Shown here: positions 34,801 to 46,078 of the stretch, one piece after another
Layout: each line of letters starts with the position of its first letter
Position numbering within the stretch: position 1 is the stretch's first letter
Assembly (NCBI GenBank): GCA_009809945.1
Contig: WTPW01002075.1
Coordinates: 6,556 to 70,555, forward strand
Length of the DNA: 64,000 nucleotides
Source: Gigaspora margarita
Taxonomy: Eukaryota > Glomeromycota > Glomeromycetes > Diversisporales > Gigasporaceae
Direction: 5' to 3'
Made by a program: the position numbers and the translations under genes
Notes under the pieces: generated by a model
Databases searched by the model: none
What the model was told of the DNA's origin: nothing
The model's input: only the letters and a program-made list of their open reading frames with translations

Positions 34801-35391
34801 TATGTTTAAATTTTTGACAAACATTAATTATAGATACCTCTGCAATTACCTGATCAAATTCAATGAATTTTTTTTATTTGAATTCTATGGATCCATAGAA
34901 TTCAAATAAAAAAATTTTCATTGAATTTGATCAAGTGGTTGCAGAGATATCTTTGATCAAAGTTTTAGAGAATTTCAAAAGCGTATCACATGACAGATAC
35001 GTTTAAATTTGTTAACAAAACTTTGATCAAGGATATCTCTGCAACCACTTGATCAAATTTGATAAAAATTTTTTATTTGAATTCAATAGATCCGTAGAAT
35101 TCAAATAAAAAAATTTTCATCAAATTTGATCAGGTAGTTGTAGAGATATCCTTGATCAAAGTTTTGTCAAAAATTTAAACGTATCTGTCATGTGATACGC
35201 GTTTTGAAATTCTCTAAAACTTTGATCAAAGATATCTCTGCAACCACCTGATAAAATTCGATGAAAATTTTTTTATTTGAATTCTATGGATCAATAGAAT
35301 TCAAATAAAAAATTTTCATCGAATTTTATTAGGTAGTTGCAGAGATATCTTTGATCAAAGGTTTAGAGAATTTCAAAACGCGTATCACATG

Positions 35392-36111
35392 CAGTGTTTA
35401 AAATTGGATTTTAAAATTTTATACGGAATACATTTAATATTTTAATAAAAATTGCGGAATTAGTGTATCAACTTGCGGATTACATTTTTATTAAATTATA
35501 TATCTGCGGAAAATTAGTTTAATATGCGGAAATAAAATTTTATTTAATAAAATTTATTTTGTGCAATTTTACCATTACCTGGAATCCGAATACAATACAG
35601 TAAAGATCAAAATCCAGAATTACGTACGTGCGTATGTATGTATATATGTATATACATAACTGACAAAGCCCAGGGAGTATTAAATAAGATAAGACAGTAA
35701 TAAAAAGTTTATTTCAAGTATACAGTATATCTTCATAGCTATTACTGTGAATTTTAGAAAACCTGATAAAAAATTAGCCAAATTATTCTTTGCCTGAAAT
35801 ATGTAATTATTTCAAACTTTATACAACTAATTCCTATCACTTGCTAATACGAAGTCAATGTTAGAACATTGTGATTAGCATGCGTTCCCTATTTGACTTT
35901 AGCATATAGATTCAAATAAATTTTTTAATAAATGCCCGCAGATTTACCTAATATTAAACCTGCGGAACAACAAAAATATCTATAATATGCAGAAATTCTG
36001 CAGAGCTTTTTTTTTATATTTGCGGAATCCGCATATATTCTTGAAAAAAAAGTTGCGGATTAAATTTTTAGTCTGCGCTCTGCAGATTCCGCAGGCCAAT
36101 TTTAAACACTG
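35392..36111. mobile_element. hAT MITE with CAGTGTTTAAAATTGG ends
   Basis: 720 bp with perfect 16-bp TIRs. Flanks ATCACATG / TTCACATG give an 8-bp duplication with one mismatch. The interior repeats GCGGAATCCGC-like words. Inserted in the 200-bp array. Confidence 0.85.
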
Positions 36112-37303
36112 TTCACATGACAAATACGTTTAAATTTTTGACAAAACTTTGATCAAGGATATCTCTGCAACTACCTGATCAAATTTGATGAAATTTTTTT
36201 TATTTGAATTCTACGAATCTATTGAATTCAAATAAAAAAATTTTCATCAAATTTGATCAAGTGGTTGCAGAGATATCCTTGATCAAAATTTTGTCAACAA
36301 ATTTAAATGTATCTGTTATGTGATACACGTTTTGAAATTCTCTAAAACTTTGATCAAAGATATCTCTGCAACCACTTGATCAAATTCAATGAAAATTTTT
36401 TTATTTGAATTCTATGAATCCATAGAATTCAAATAAAAAATTTTTTATTGAATTTAATCAGGTGGTTGCAGAGATATCTATGATCAAAATTTTGTCAAAA
36501 ATTTAAATGTATCTGTCATATGATAGGCGTTTTGAAATTCTCTAAAACTTTGATCAAAGATATCTTTGAAACCACCTGATCAAATTTGATAAAAATTTTT
36601 TTATTTGAATTCTATGGATCCATGAATTCAAATAAAAAAAAATTCCATCAAATTTGATCAGGTGGTTGCTAAGATACCTTCGCTCAAAGTTTTGGAAAAA
36701 TTTGGCACAGTCAGGTTTCTCTGTGATAAAGAGAACAAAAAAATTATAGCACCCACTCTGATTTTTACAAGTTCAAAATGAAACAAGTTACTGTGCACTA
36801 TTAAAAGTGATAAATAACTGTATGAAATTTTACTTCTAAAATTTCAAGTTATTTGGTTTAATTTTCATTTCAGAATGGCTTTTTTCATTCAAAAATATTC
36901 AATATTTTTTTGTAGATCACTTTTTTGCATATGTTAAAATGTATTTTGACTGTAGAGCTAATTTTAATAATAAAATATCAAAAGTTGTCTTATGAAACTA
37001 ATGTTTTTTTGACTCATTCTACAACTTTTGTTAGTAACTCAAAGTTGATTATCTTAATAAAATTTTACGTAAATAGTGTTGTTAGCTTTTTTTACTTATC
37101 CTTTCTAAAAAGGGATAATTCGACAAAAAATAAATTATGACAATATAAAAATCCAACCATTTTGCCAAAACTAAAAATAGGACTATTATCTGAATTAACC
37201 TTAATTTGCTAAAATTTAAATTAGTACCTTTAACCAAATTTGGTTCAATTTGCCAAAAAAAAAATATGACCTATATCATAGATGTTCGGGATCCTTTCTG
37301 GTC

Positions 37304-38526
37304 AATATCAGAATTTATAAACCATCAACTTGGAATCATGCTAATATAAAAAGTAGCATATTGCAAGTAGTTACCAACATGAAAAAAGTGTCGACACACT
37401 AACCTCTTATTAACTAGAAAAAGACAAATATACAAATATGTACTATTATCAAGCAAGATTATGTAATGGCCAACTTCTTGCGTCCCTGTAGTATATATGT
37501 TTTATACCTCTAATATCTGTTCATGAGGTATTGTTCTTACTAAAGAACTGAAAAGAATTTGCTATATATTTGGTTCTTGTTCTCTAATTTCAAGATCCAT
37601 GCCATCTTCAGTTTCTGTCTGCCAAAAAAAAATCACAAAGCATTATTAGTATGAAAAAAACCTATACCTAATACTATACTTAAAATATTAAAAAATAATT
37701 ACATTTATCAAATGTTTCCACTCTACAACTTGAACAACATTATAGCACACAGATTTATTCATTTGTGCTTTTTGTTTTTCGAGCATTATGAGAGTTAAAT
37801 AATCTTTAATAACAGTATTAATCTGACTGAAGAATCTTGTATTTAACATTGGCATGCCAATGGTAGGTAAAGAATTTCGTTCAATATCGAATCTTTTAAG
37901 GTGTTCCTCATTCTTAACATAATCTTTTATACTATGTAATAAGTTACATAGTGATGTAGAGTGGCCCACTTTGTCATATATATGTTTATTGATTGATTTT
38001 ATCCTTTGTGTACTTTGTGCACTGGCTATGAAACATTTATATATCCAGGGTATTGCTTATAATTCTTTGGCAAAGTAAAATGTACTTGACAAGTATTTGG
38101 CTATTGCAAGATATTGATTAATTAGTTGATTCCATCGAGATTCAAATAATTCCTCACATAACAAATTCCTACATATGTAAAATTTATGATGAAATTCCTC
38201 AAACCTATTATCCAACTTTCCTTTAAGATTTTTTTTAAGGTTATTATCAATGTGAAAAATACATAATAGATGCCACGCATTAGGATAAATATCCTGAATT
38301 GATCGAATCATAGATGGGTCTGAATCAGTAAATATTATTCCAGGTGAAAGATCCATTTTAACAAGTAAACTATCAAAGATCCAATAATAAGTATCCACAG
38401 TTTCGTCCTCAATAAGTGCACTTGCTACAATTCTACTTTTATAATAGTTATCGATTACAACTATTATACAGAGCATCATCTAAAATCGGTTAGTGTATAA
38501 GTAGTATCCAATATTACTATATCATT
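37304..38526 (-). pseudogene. FAR1/MULE transposase, catalytic segment
   Basis: Minus strand. Frames give NDIVILDTTYTLTDF (first catalytic Asp region), LCIIVVIDNYYKSRIVASAL, ETVDTYYWIFDSLL, GIIFTDSDPSMIRSI (second Asp, TDSD), AWHLLCIFHIDNNLKKNLKG, and ASAQSTQRIKSINKHIYDK, where a RVES-like Glu is usual and Lys is found. The order is that of the MULE DDE transposase domain (pfam MULE / FAR1-related). One indel after LTDF and a TAA after FAKEL are visible. The segment is bordered by the hAT duplication at 38527 and by the 11.8 kb element at 37296. It represents the cut-and-paste enzyme of a once autonomous MULE. Confidence 0.9.
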
Positions 38527-38877
38527 ATATTTATCAGTATTGGACTATGACCTTCTATGATCTATATGATTTACATGATTTATGACCATATGACTAGTCA
38601 TATAGGCAGGGTATATGACCTTATGACCTTATGATCTAACCCTAATTTAGGTCAGCATTATAAAATTGGCCCAAATTAACAAGATGGTTTTACCAAAATT
38701 AATCAAAAAATTTAATGAGCTAATAAATAAAATCAATTTTTGGTCAATTGCAGATAGTTGCTACATAGTAAAGTCTAGATTTTACTATTTAAATAGATAT
38801 TTATCGCTTAAGTAAACATGTTTGGAAGATCAAAGTACATATACTCTAAAATTTTCTAAAATTGAAGAACTTTTTAT

Positions 38878-40982
38878 AGGACCCTGGACATCTCTGATAT
38901 ATGTCATATTTTTTTTTAGCAAATTGATTCAATTTTGATCTAAGGTCCAAATTTTAATTTTAGCAAATTAAAGTTAATTTTAAAAAGGGTCATAATTGAA
39001 TATTTTGGCAAATTACTAAGATTTTATACATGTCATATTTTATATTTTTAGCAATTTAACTACATTTTGATGATAATCAATCTGGATATAACAAGTTATT
39101 AATAGTTTACGGAGCAAAGTGATAATCAATTATAATTAAAAAGTAGTTGTAGCATATAATCGGGCTTTAGTATCAATAGCAACTTGGTACTTAATCTGCA
39201 TATGTATTACGATCATTTATCATCGATAAATAAATAATTATGTAATACAATTGCACAGGGTTATCATTAAGTGAATTAGTTAGTAATTTATATAATAATT
39301 TTTAACTTTTCAAAATAACCCACTGTTCAGCGATAATTTACAAGAAATTTTACTATGCTAACTAAAAAACATTTTATAACAAGACTTGTAGCGCATATTA
39401 TAGCCTAATAGAATCTCAAATTTTATGAAAAAGTATTGAAAACTCGTGAAAATATTAACATTTTTGTAAATTAGGACGCATACATTTTCGCAAGTTTTCC
39501 CTTAAACTTCAAATGCTTTCAAAGCACTTTCTCAAAATAAAACCTTCAAAACGTGACTAAGTAAGTTGGTAGAATAGGTATTTTAAAGTTTTTATTTAAA
39601 ATTTCATCAAAACGGATTAATATTGACGAAGTTATTATGATTTTTCAATTTGCTTCCAGATTTGGGATTTTCTAAAATTTACAATTTTGATGAAAACTGA
39701 AAAATTACATCACAGGCTAGATTTTTACAAGTTCAAATGAAACAAGTTACTGCGCACTAAGTAAACTTTTAGAGCATATTATTGACTAATATAATCTCAA
39801 ATTTTATGAAAAAATGTTGAAAACTCGTGGAGATATTAACGTTTTTGTAAATTCAGACGTCATATGTTTTTGCAAACAATTTTGGCACATGATATACGTT
39901 TTTGGAAATAGAAAAAATCTTTCATTAAAGATTTCTTTACGAGTTCTTAACCAAATTCGATAAAAATTTTTTTATTTGAATTCTATATATTTGTAGAATT
40001 AAAATAAAAAATTTTCATCGAATTTGGTCAAGAACTCGTAGAGAAATCTTTAATAAAAGATTTTTTCTATTTCCAAAAACATATATTATGTGCCAAAATT
40101 GTTTGCAAAAACATATGATGTTAAATTTACAAAAACGTTAATATCTCTACGAGTTTTCAAGATTTTTTCATAAAATTTGAAATTCCATTAGTTAATAATA
40201 TGCTCTAAAAGTTTACTTAGTGCGCAGTAACTTGTTTCATTTGAACTTGTAAAAATCTAGCCTGTAATGTAATTTTTCAGTTTTCATCAAAATTGTAAAT
40301 TTTAGAAAATTCTGAATCTGGAAGCAAATTGAAAAATCATAATAACTTCGTCAATATTAATCCGTTTTTGATGAAATTTTAAATAAAGACTTTAAAATAC
40401 CTATTCTACCAACTTACTTAGTTACGTTTTGGAGGTTTCATTTTGAGAAAGTGCTTCAGGAAGCATTTGAGTTTAGGGTAAAACTTGCGAAAACGTATGC
40501 ATCTAAATTTACAAAAATGTTAATATCTTCACGAGTTTTTAATACTTTTTTATAAAATTTGAGATTCTATTAGTATATGATATGCGCTACAAGTCTTGTT
40601 ATAAAATTTTTTTTAGTTAGCATAGTAAAATTTCTTGTAAATTATCGCTGAACAGTGGGTTATTTTGAAAGAGCAAAAAAACATATTACAAAGAAGCTAC
40701 GTTGAAATTGTTTACAGAAACTTTCATCAAAGATATTTCCACGAGTTCTTGACCAAATTTGATAAAAAATTTTTTATTTTAATTCTATGAATTCAAATAA
40801 AAAAATTTATACTATATTTATTTACTTGATACTAGATGTTATAATTTAGTTTTTAGCAAATTACTATAAAGTTTATATATAATAATCCAACTTTTAGCAA
40901 ATTTACTTGATTTTAGAGGTAGCAAAAATGCCTAAATTCATGCAGATCAGTTATGACCTATATGAGAGATATCCGGGGTCCT
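38878..40982. mobile_element. AGGACCCTGG-type element with giant palindrome
   Basis: 2105 bp with ends AGGACCCTGGACATC / inverse AGGACCCCGGATATC. Exact 8-bp duplication CTTTTTAT (38870-38877, 40983-40990). Shoulders match those of 22798-24111 in reverse orientation. The interior is the palindrome at 39300-40682. Confidence 0.9.
39300..40682. repeat. 1.4-kb near-perfect palindrome
   Basis: Arms of about 690 bp, centred near 39988 on a GAATTCTATATATTTGTAG-like core. Matching outer blocks are CCCACTGTTCAGCGATAATT on the left and its inverse on the right. By eye the arms are more than 90 percent identical. No ORF. Confidence 0.85.
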
Positions 40983-41538
40983 CTTTTTATTATTTAATAT
41001 TTAATTTTTACGTTTATCGAATATATTTTTTTAAAAATTTTAATTTATTCATTGAATGTAAAAATTAAAAGTTAAATAATAAAATGTTATCCAATCTTGC
41101 CAAAAATTTTATTGTATATATGTGTATTTTGATCTTCTAAATAAGTTTACTTAAGTGATAATAATTGATTTATATAGTAAAATTTGGACTTTATTATGTA
41201 GCAACTATTGTTGTTCATGGGATAGAACAAAGATGTTTTTGAGGTTTTGCCCAAAAGAGCTTAAATTCTGATTGGCTAGCAAATTTTTTAAAATAGTACA
41301 AACTTATGACTTATGACTTATGATATATAGTCATATGACCTATGATTTTGATCATTTAAAAAAAAAGTGATATGAGGGTTGGGATCCTGTGGTCTAGTAG
41401 TTAGGCACCCAACCCTCCACAAGCGGGTTTTGGGTTCAAGTCCTAGTAGAGGTAGTTCTATGAATACTTGAATATACTCACTGTGAGAAGTCCAAGTGAA
41501 TACAACTTTGAATTAGAAATTTCTGGAAGGAGGTCTAT

Positions 41539-41718
41539 AGGACCCCGAAATATACATAGATAGGTCAGGTTAATTATAAAATTACTAAAAATAGAAAGAT
41601 CTGCAGAAAAGCCTCAAAAATAAGCAAAAAAATTACTAAAAATAGAAAAAATCTGCATAAAAACCTCCAAAAATAAGCAAACTAATACCTGACCTATCTA
41701 TGTATATTTCGGGGTCCT
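41539..41718. mobile_element. AGGACCCCGAAATAT MITE
   Basis: 180 bp. Ends AGGACCCCGAAATATAC and inverse. Exact 8-bp duplication AGGTCTAT (41531-41538, 41719-41726). Smallest complete member of the terminus type that bounds 2944-5515. Confidence 0.9.
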
Positions 41719-42293
41719 AGGTCTATTGTGGAGAAGTTAGCACTATGTGTAATAGCAGTTACAGAAGGTTCTAATTACACAAAGGTTGTGCGTATAAATC
41801 CTTGAAGGCACAGGTAGTACTAACAACTCTAATGTGGTATTGGAGATCTTGATTAGGAAAATGACTAGGCGGTAACTAGAATTGGAGTGGTAAGAAAAGT
41901 AGTGAACACAAAGGGACCTGTAGTAAAGAATTGGCTTTACCAAATTTTGGAACACCTCTGGCACTATACAGAAGTTGCTAACCAATAAGAAGTTGAAGCA
42001 TGGAGGCATGTATATGTCAAGACCCAACGGAGCTCTAGGCATACCCATATAGGAGTCTTCAGACGTTACAAGGATTTGGAACCACCAATACAGGTATAGC
42101 TAGTACAAGTGCATGCAGTGGTAACCAGGAGCTACACCTGAGCCTCAAGATGCCATCCAACTATATTTGGTACTAGAAGCATTTGCAAAACATGCCCAAA
42201 TAACTCACCACTATATAGGGAAGTACAGTTGTTAGCACATTACTGAATTGAGACATTAAGTCCTGGGTTCTGAAGTCGCAAAAAAACCAGCTA

Positions 42294-44011
42294 CCATAGA
42301 TTCCAAAAATAAGCAACCTTTTTTTGGATGATTTTAAGCAAAAAAAACCGGGGGTAGCTTATTTTCAGATTATACAGGTTTTTAAGAATTTATGCTCGAT
42401 AGCAAAGGTTGCTTATTATCGGGTGTTATTTTTTTAAAAAAAAATTCACACGCATTTAAACTTGCGTGAACAGGTTTTGCACATACGTACTAGCATGTGC
42501 ATTATTTAAACATAGTATCTATGCCATATTTGGCACTATGTTTAATAACACACATACTACGTTACTATAGTAATTTATTTATAATTTTTTTTATATTATT
42601 AATTGTTTGCGTTTTTTTTTAATTTTATATTTATTCTTTCTTTTTTTTTTTATTATTATTTATTTTTTTTATTTTTTTTTATTCTTTTTTTTTTTTATTA
42701 TAATTTNNNNNNNNNNNNNNNNNNNNNNNNNNNNNNNNNNNNNNNNNNNNNNNNNNNNNNNNNNNNNNNNNNNNNNNNNNNNNNNNNNNNNNNNNNNNNN
42801 NNNNNNNNNNNNNNNNNNNNNNNNNNNNNNNNNNNNNNNNNNNNNNNNNNNNNNNNNNNNNNNNNNNNNNNNNNNNNNNNNNNNNNNNNNNNNNNNNNNN
42901 NNNNNNNNNNNNNNNNNNNNNNNNNNNNNNNNNNNNNNNNNNNNNNNNNNNNNNNNNNNNNNNTTTTTTTTTATTTATTCGATTTTTTAACTTTTTTTTT
43001 ATTTGTTTATTTTTATTTAATTTAAATACGGTTCTTTTTTTATTTTTTATTTTATTTTAAATTAGTTTTTTTTTAAATTATTATTTTATTTAAATATGAA
43101 TGTTTTGTTATTTATTTTATTTTGAATGTTGTCACAGGTTAACACGGATCAACATTATAGATAAGTTTTTTATTTATTTTATTTTATTTTATTTTTTTTC
43201 TTTTCATTACAATACTAATCCACAATTTATCATCTTTTTTGTAGCATTATCTTCTTCGATGCTACTATTTTGCTATAATTGTAGTTTACTAGAGCCGTCA
43301 TTTGTTGGAGTCATCATTTTGTTGGAGTCAGCTTTTTGTTGGAGTCACCATTTTGTTAGTATCACCGTGTTATTGGATCGCTATTTTGTTGGAGTCATCA
43401 TTTTGTTGGAGCATCGTTCGTTGGACCCTAATTGTTGAATCCGTTATATGTTGGGGCCATCGTTAGTTGGAGCCCGTCACTCGTAGTGATAAGTGTCTTC
43501 ACTCTTTTGTTGTTTGTTAACTTTGTTTCGACTTTATTATTTATTTTATTTAAATTATTTTTAAATTATTTTTTTATTTAAATATGTACTGATACATACG
43601 TTTTATTTTTAGTTTTTTTTTTTTTATTCATTATTATAAGTACACTTTTAATCAATTTATGGCTGTCGACCATTGAGCATATGCAAGTTAACTATTTTTG
43701 TAATATGCATATACTCAATGGTGGGAATAATTCCGGTTATTCCCAAGTAGGAAATAAGGTCGCTTTGTATAATGTCAGTACTACTTTTTTCCCTGATATA
43801 CATAAACATTGCTAGGAAAATTTGTTTATTCACTAATTAAAAGTAGTGATGGTATTGGGGATATCTTATTTTCAGAATAAAAAATTTTACTATTAAGTTT
43901 GGTTCGAAAAAGCGAGGTAGCTTATTTTCGGGACATAGATGATTTTAAGTTTTTTGTTCAAAAATGGGGGGTAGCTTATTTTTGGAGTAGCTTATTTTTG
44001 GGAATATACGG
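42294..44011. mobile_element. TA-flanked element of the AATAAGC family, with minisatellite
   Basis: Ends CCATAGATTCCAAAAATAAGC and inverse CCGTATATTCCCAAAAATAAGC (shared core CCAAAAATAAGC), with TA flanks at 42292-42293 and 44012-44013. Contains an assembly gap, T-rich tracts, a TTTTGTTGGAGTCATCA-type array (about 43290-43470) and a segment (43680-43760) shared with 5140-5235 and 55585-55650. Confidence 0.75.
42707..42963. other. Assembly gap in a T-rich tract
   Basis: 257 Ns bordered by T homopolymer-like sequence on both sides. Confidence 0.95.
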
Positions 44012-44514
44012 TAGTTGCGGCAGCATACAGGCTTGAGATACTTACCCAATATGGTAGAGACAGCTGCATGGCTTGAGATATGAACTCCTGAGAAGTACGC
44101 TAGTAGGAACTTGAGAAAATTCTCTTCAGATACACCAAATTGGAAGCATAAAGTGCCCACCTGGCAACACACACCAAATTGGAAGTTTATATTAGGTAAT
44201 GTAGGTAAAGTAGGGAACATGTGAATACTAATTGGCAGTTGTGATAGATGTACAAAAACTAGGTTAGCTGTATAGTGGGAATATGGAAGGCTCTGGTGGG
44301 TTTTAGCCATGGATAAATAGTTGTTCAACCTAAAGTCCTAGTCTTAATACTTGTATATAATATGTATGCATTTATGGCACTACCATATGTCAATTTACTT
44401 AAGTATTAATAAAAGTTTGTGGCAGGTGCTACACCCGGGGTTCCTCTAAATATTAAAAAAAAAGAAAAAAAAGTGATATGACCTGGTCATTTCCCAACAC
44501 TGATATTTATTGTA

Positions 44515-44997
44515 TATCAGGGATGATGCTAAAATCAACGTGATCGCTGTATCATTTGATTTCCTAAAATTTCTGAAAATCGTGTAAACAATCGATCTAT
44601 ACTATGTAATCAAAACAATCGAATGGGGTCAATAAGAGTAGGATTAATTCAATACTGCATAAATCGTATTTTGATATCTATATATAAAAGATCTTCTAAC
44701 TGTATCAAAATGGCAACTCTAATCCTAACCCTAAACACAAGACAAATTGTTTTTGTTAGTGGTTTTATAGCGCTTTTTGCCTTGTGGTTAGGGTTAGGGT
44801 TAGGGTCACCTTTTTGATACAGTTAAAAGGTCTTTTATATATTGATATTAAGAATGCATATAGGCATACCGACCGGTTATAGTATTCGATGTAGTGTAGA
44901 TCAATTGTTTACATGATTTTTGGAAATTTTAGAAAATTTGATGATATGAAGATCACATGGATTTCAGCATTATCTGTTTTCAGCATAATCCCCGACA
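44515..44997. mobile_element. MITE with telomere-like hairpin arms, complete copy
   Basis: 483 bp. Ends TATCAGGGATGATGC / inverse TGTCGGGGATTATGC. TTGTA is duplicated at 44510-44514 and 44998-45002. Inner inverted arms (about 44690-44850) contain CCCTAA and TTAGGG tracts facing each other. Inserted in the MULE transposase gene next to the hAT duplication. Confidence 0.85.
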
Positions 44998-45753
44998 TTG
45001 TATAATTCCCTTTGTGTAGGTAATATCCACAAAAGAGATATAAGTCTTTATAAAACTGGATCTAATCTAGATTTTACTATCCAAAGTGGTTCAGAATCTT
45101 TTCACTCTATTAATAACTGTAACATTTTGGGAGCATTCTCATCTTCTGGATTATTTTTCAACTGAAATTGGTAAACTGTATTGTATAATTCCTTTTTATT
45201 AAGATGGTTGTCTGAGTAATTGTGCTTAAGCAATGAATAGATTGATGCTGAGTCTATTCGACCTTGAACAATGTACTTTTCTACATCACACAACATTTTA
45301 TTTGTTAACTTTCAGAACTGTAAAGCTGTTTCATCTATCACTGGACTAAGTGGATAGTTATATTCATTTACAAAAGAATTAATTTTTACAATGTTACTTG
45401 TCTTTGGATAAGTTGTATTAAGCCTCTATTAATATTGTGTCCATTGTAAATGGGTATTACATCTCTTGGTTGGATCAGATAAATTTGTGAAATATGTGTG
45501 CCAGATCTAGTGCATTCATAAATAACTCTTCTTACCACTCCCTGTTCTGATTTACTAGTTCTGAACTTATAATTGAACCCAGTTTCTAATACAAATCTAT
45601 GTGTCCAGGGCTTGAATTTATCCCAGTTAAGGAAGGTAAGTTTACGTACTAATTCTAAGGAATTGGATAAATCATTTGATATATCTGATTCATTATCAAA
45701 TGAAGTATCCGTTGATAGCATACTGGATTCCAATAACTGTTATGGCAAGCAAA
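44998..45753 (-). pseudogene. FAR1/MULE transposase, N-terminal segment
   Basis: Minus strand, after an acceptor-like CATAACAG at 45754. Begins LLESSMLSTDTSFDNES, then a FAR1-type DNA-binding region (FLNWDKFKPWTHRFVLETGF, RRVIYECTRSGTHIS), then NSFVNEYNYPLSPVIDETAL, DVEKYIVQGRIDSASIYSLL, and DSEPLWIVKSRLDPVL followed by LISLLWILPTQRELYN. A TGA replaces a conserved Trp after ALQF, and TAA follows DPVL. The frame then continues, beyond the MITE and hAT insertions, with segment 2. FAR1 regions bind element ends. Decayed. Confidence 0.9.
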
Positions 45754-45816
45754 TATTAAGTTGGCAATTTAAATAAATAAGTACATAAGTATGTAAATAA
45801 AAAGAAGAATTCTTAC

Positions 45817-46078
45817 ATGATCTTCTGATAAAATTGAAGCCGATGAAGCTGAAGCCAATGGAGCTAAAACTGATGAAGCTGAAGCCAATAAAGCTAATTC
45901 ACTATCTACTAAGATATAATCATCCTGTCAAGATAAGAAATAATTCTTTAATATAATGATATTCTTCTTAAATAACATTAGAACGAATAATTACATTATT
46001 TTCTAAAAATGAATTAAAAGTAACTAGTTCATTTTCAAATAAAGTTGTATCAATCCTTGCTATAATAGATTTGTAAAG
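45817..46078 (-). pseudogene. Probable upstream exons of the FAR1/MULE gene
   Basis: Minus strand. An exon-like block 45924-45817 lies between TTATCTTGACAG and GTAAGA, coding for an Ala/Ser-rich stretch (LASASSVLAPLASASSAS). Another block starts at 46078 after ACTATAACAG and codes for SIIARIDTTLFENELVTFN; its donor is unclear. A further frame with NEPDFFFEPDLFIEFNP is at about 46290-46120. Splice-site quality supports a spliced gene; assignment to the transposase is by position. Confidence 0.45.

Larger units (their letters stand above)
34137..36720. repeat. Palindromic tandem array, 200-bp period, eight units
   Basis: Each unit is itself a near-perfect palindrome with centre GAATTCTATGGATCCATAG and outer blocks GTGGTTGCAGAGATATC and TTTGATCAAAG. 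Centres near 34173, 34375, 34886, 35088, 35286, 36220, 36418 and 36618. Spacing is 198-202 bp once the MITE (34486-34800) and hAT MITE (35392-36111) are removed. A diverged unit is in the palindrome at 39300-40682. Confidence 0.9.
25508..37295. mobile_element. AGGACCCCG-type element, 11.8 kb with nested insertions
   Basis: Left end AGGACCCCGAACATC, right end its inverse (one change). Exact 8-bp duplication TTCTGGTC at 25500-25507 and 37296-37303. The flanking DNA on both sides is the same minus-strand transposase gene. After the hAT insertion (25612-33040) its own sequence resumes at 33041 and leads into the palindromic array and a right shoulder like that of 22798-24111. An extra AGAACCCCAGACATC end at 33176 shows another, partly lost copy. 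It is non-autonomous. Confidence 0.85.
41376..44464 (+). mobile_element. Long tRNA-headed SINE-like retroposon, copy 3
   Basis: Flanked by AAAAAAAGTGATATGA on both sides (ending 41375 and 44481). The 5' head (about 41385-41455) has box-A-like GTGGTCTAGTAGTTAGG and box-B-like GGTTCAAGTCC. The body ends with an A-tail near 44455-44464. Split by a MITE (41539-41718) and a TA-flanked element (42294-44011); its own length is about 1.2 kb. Same family type as the copies at 1267-2574 and 20077-20908. Confidence 0.85.
38535..44502. mobile_element. hAT element with nested insertions, 6.0 kb
   Basis: Ends CAGTATTGGACTATGACC and inverse CAGTGTTGGGAAATGACC. Exact 8-bp duplication ATATTTAT (38527-38534, 44503-44510). 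Subterminal parts hold repeated ATATGACC words. Without its nested elements it is under 1 kb and has no transposase. It interrupts the MULE transposase gene. Confidence 0.9.

Noticed and set aside
37297-37303. 10-bp instead of 8-bp duplication for the AGGACCC family
   Set aside because: A 10-bp reading works only for one copy (GCTGTGTT case); the 8-bp reading is exact in all four.
38057-38479. Host FAR1-like transcription factor gene
   Set aside because: The MULE catalytic motifs, CCHC tail and repeated-family character fit a transposase, and the gene is broken.
41385-41460. tRNA gene
   Set aside because: Box A and B are present but no cloverleaf with proper stems could be drawn, and it heads a retroposon with duplication and A-tail. 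Same for 20830-20905 and 62640-62712.
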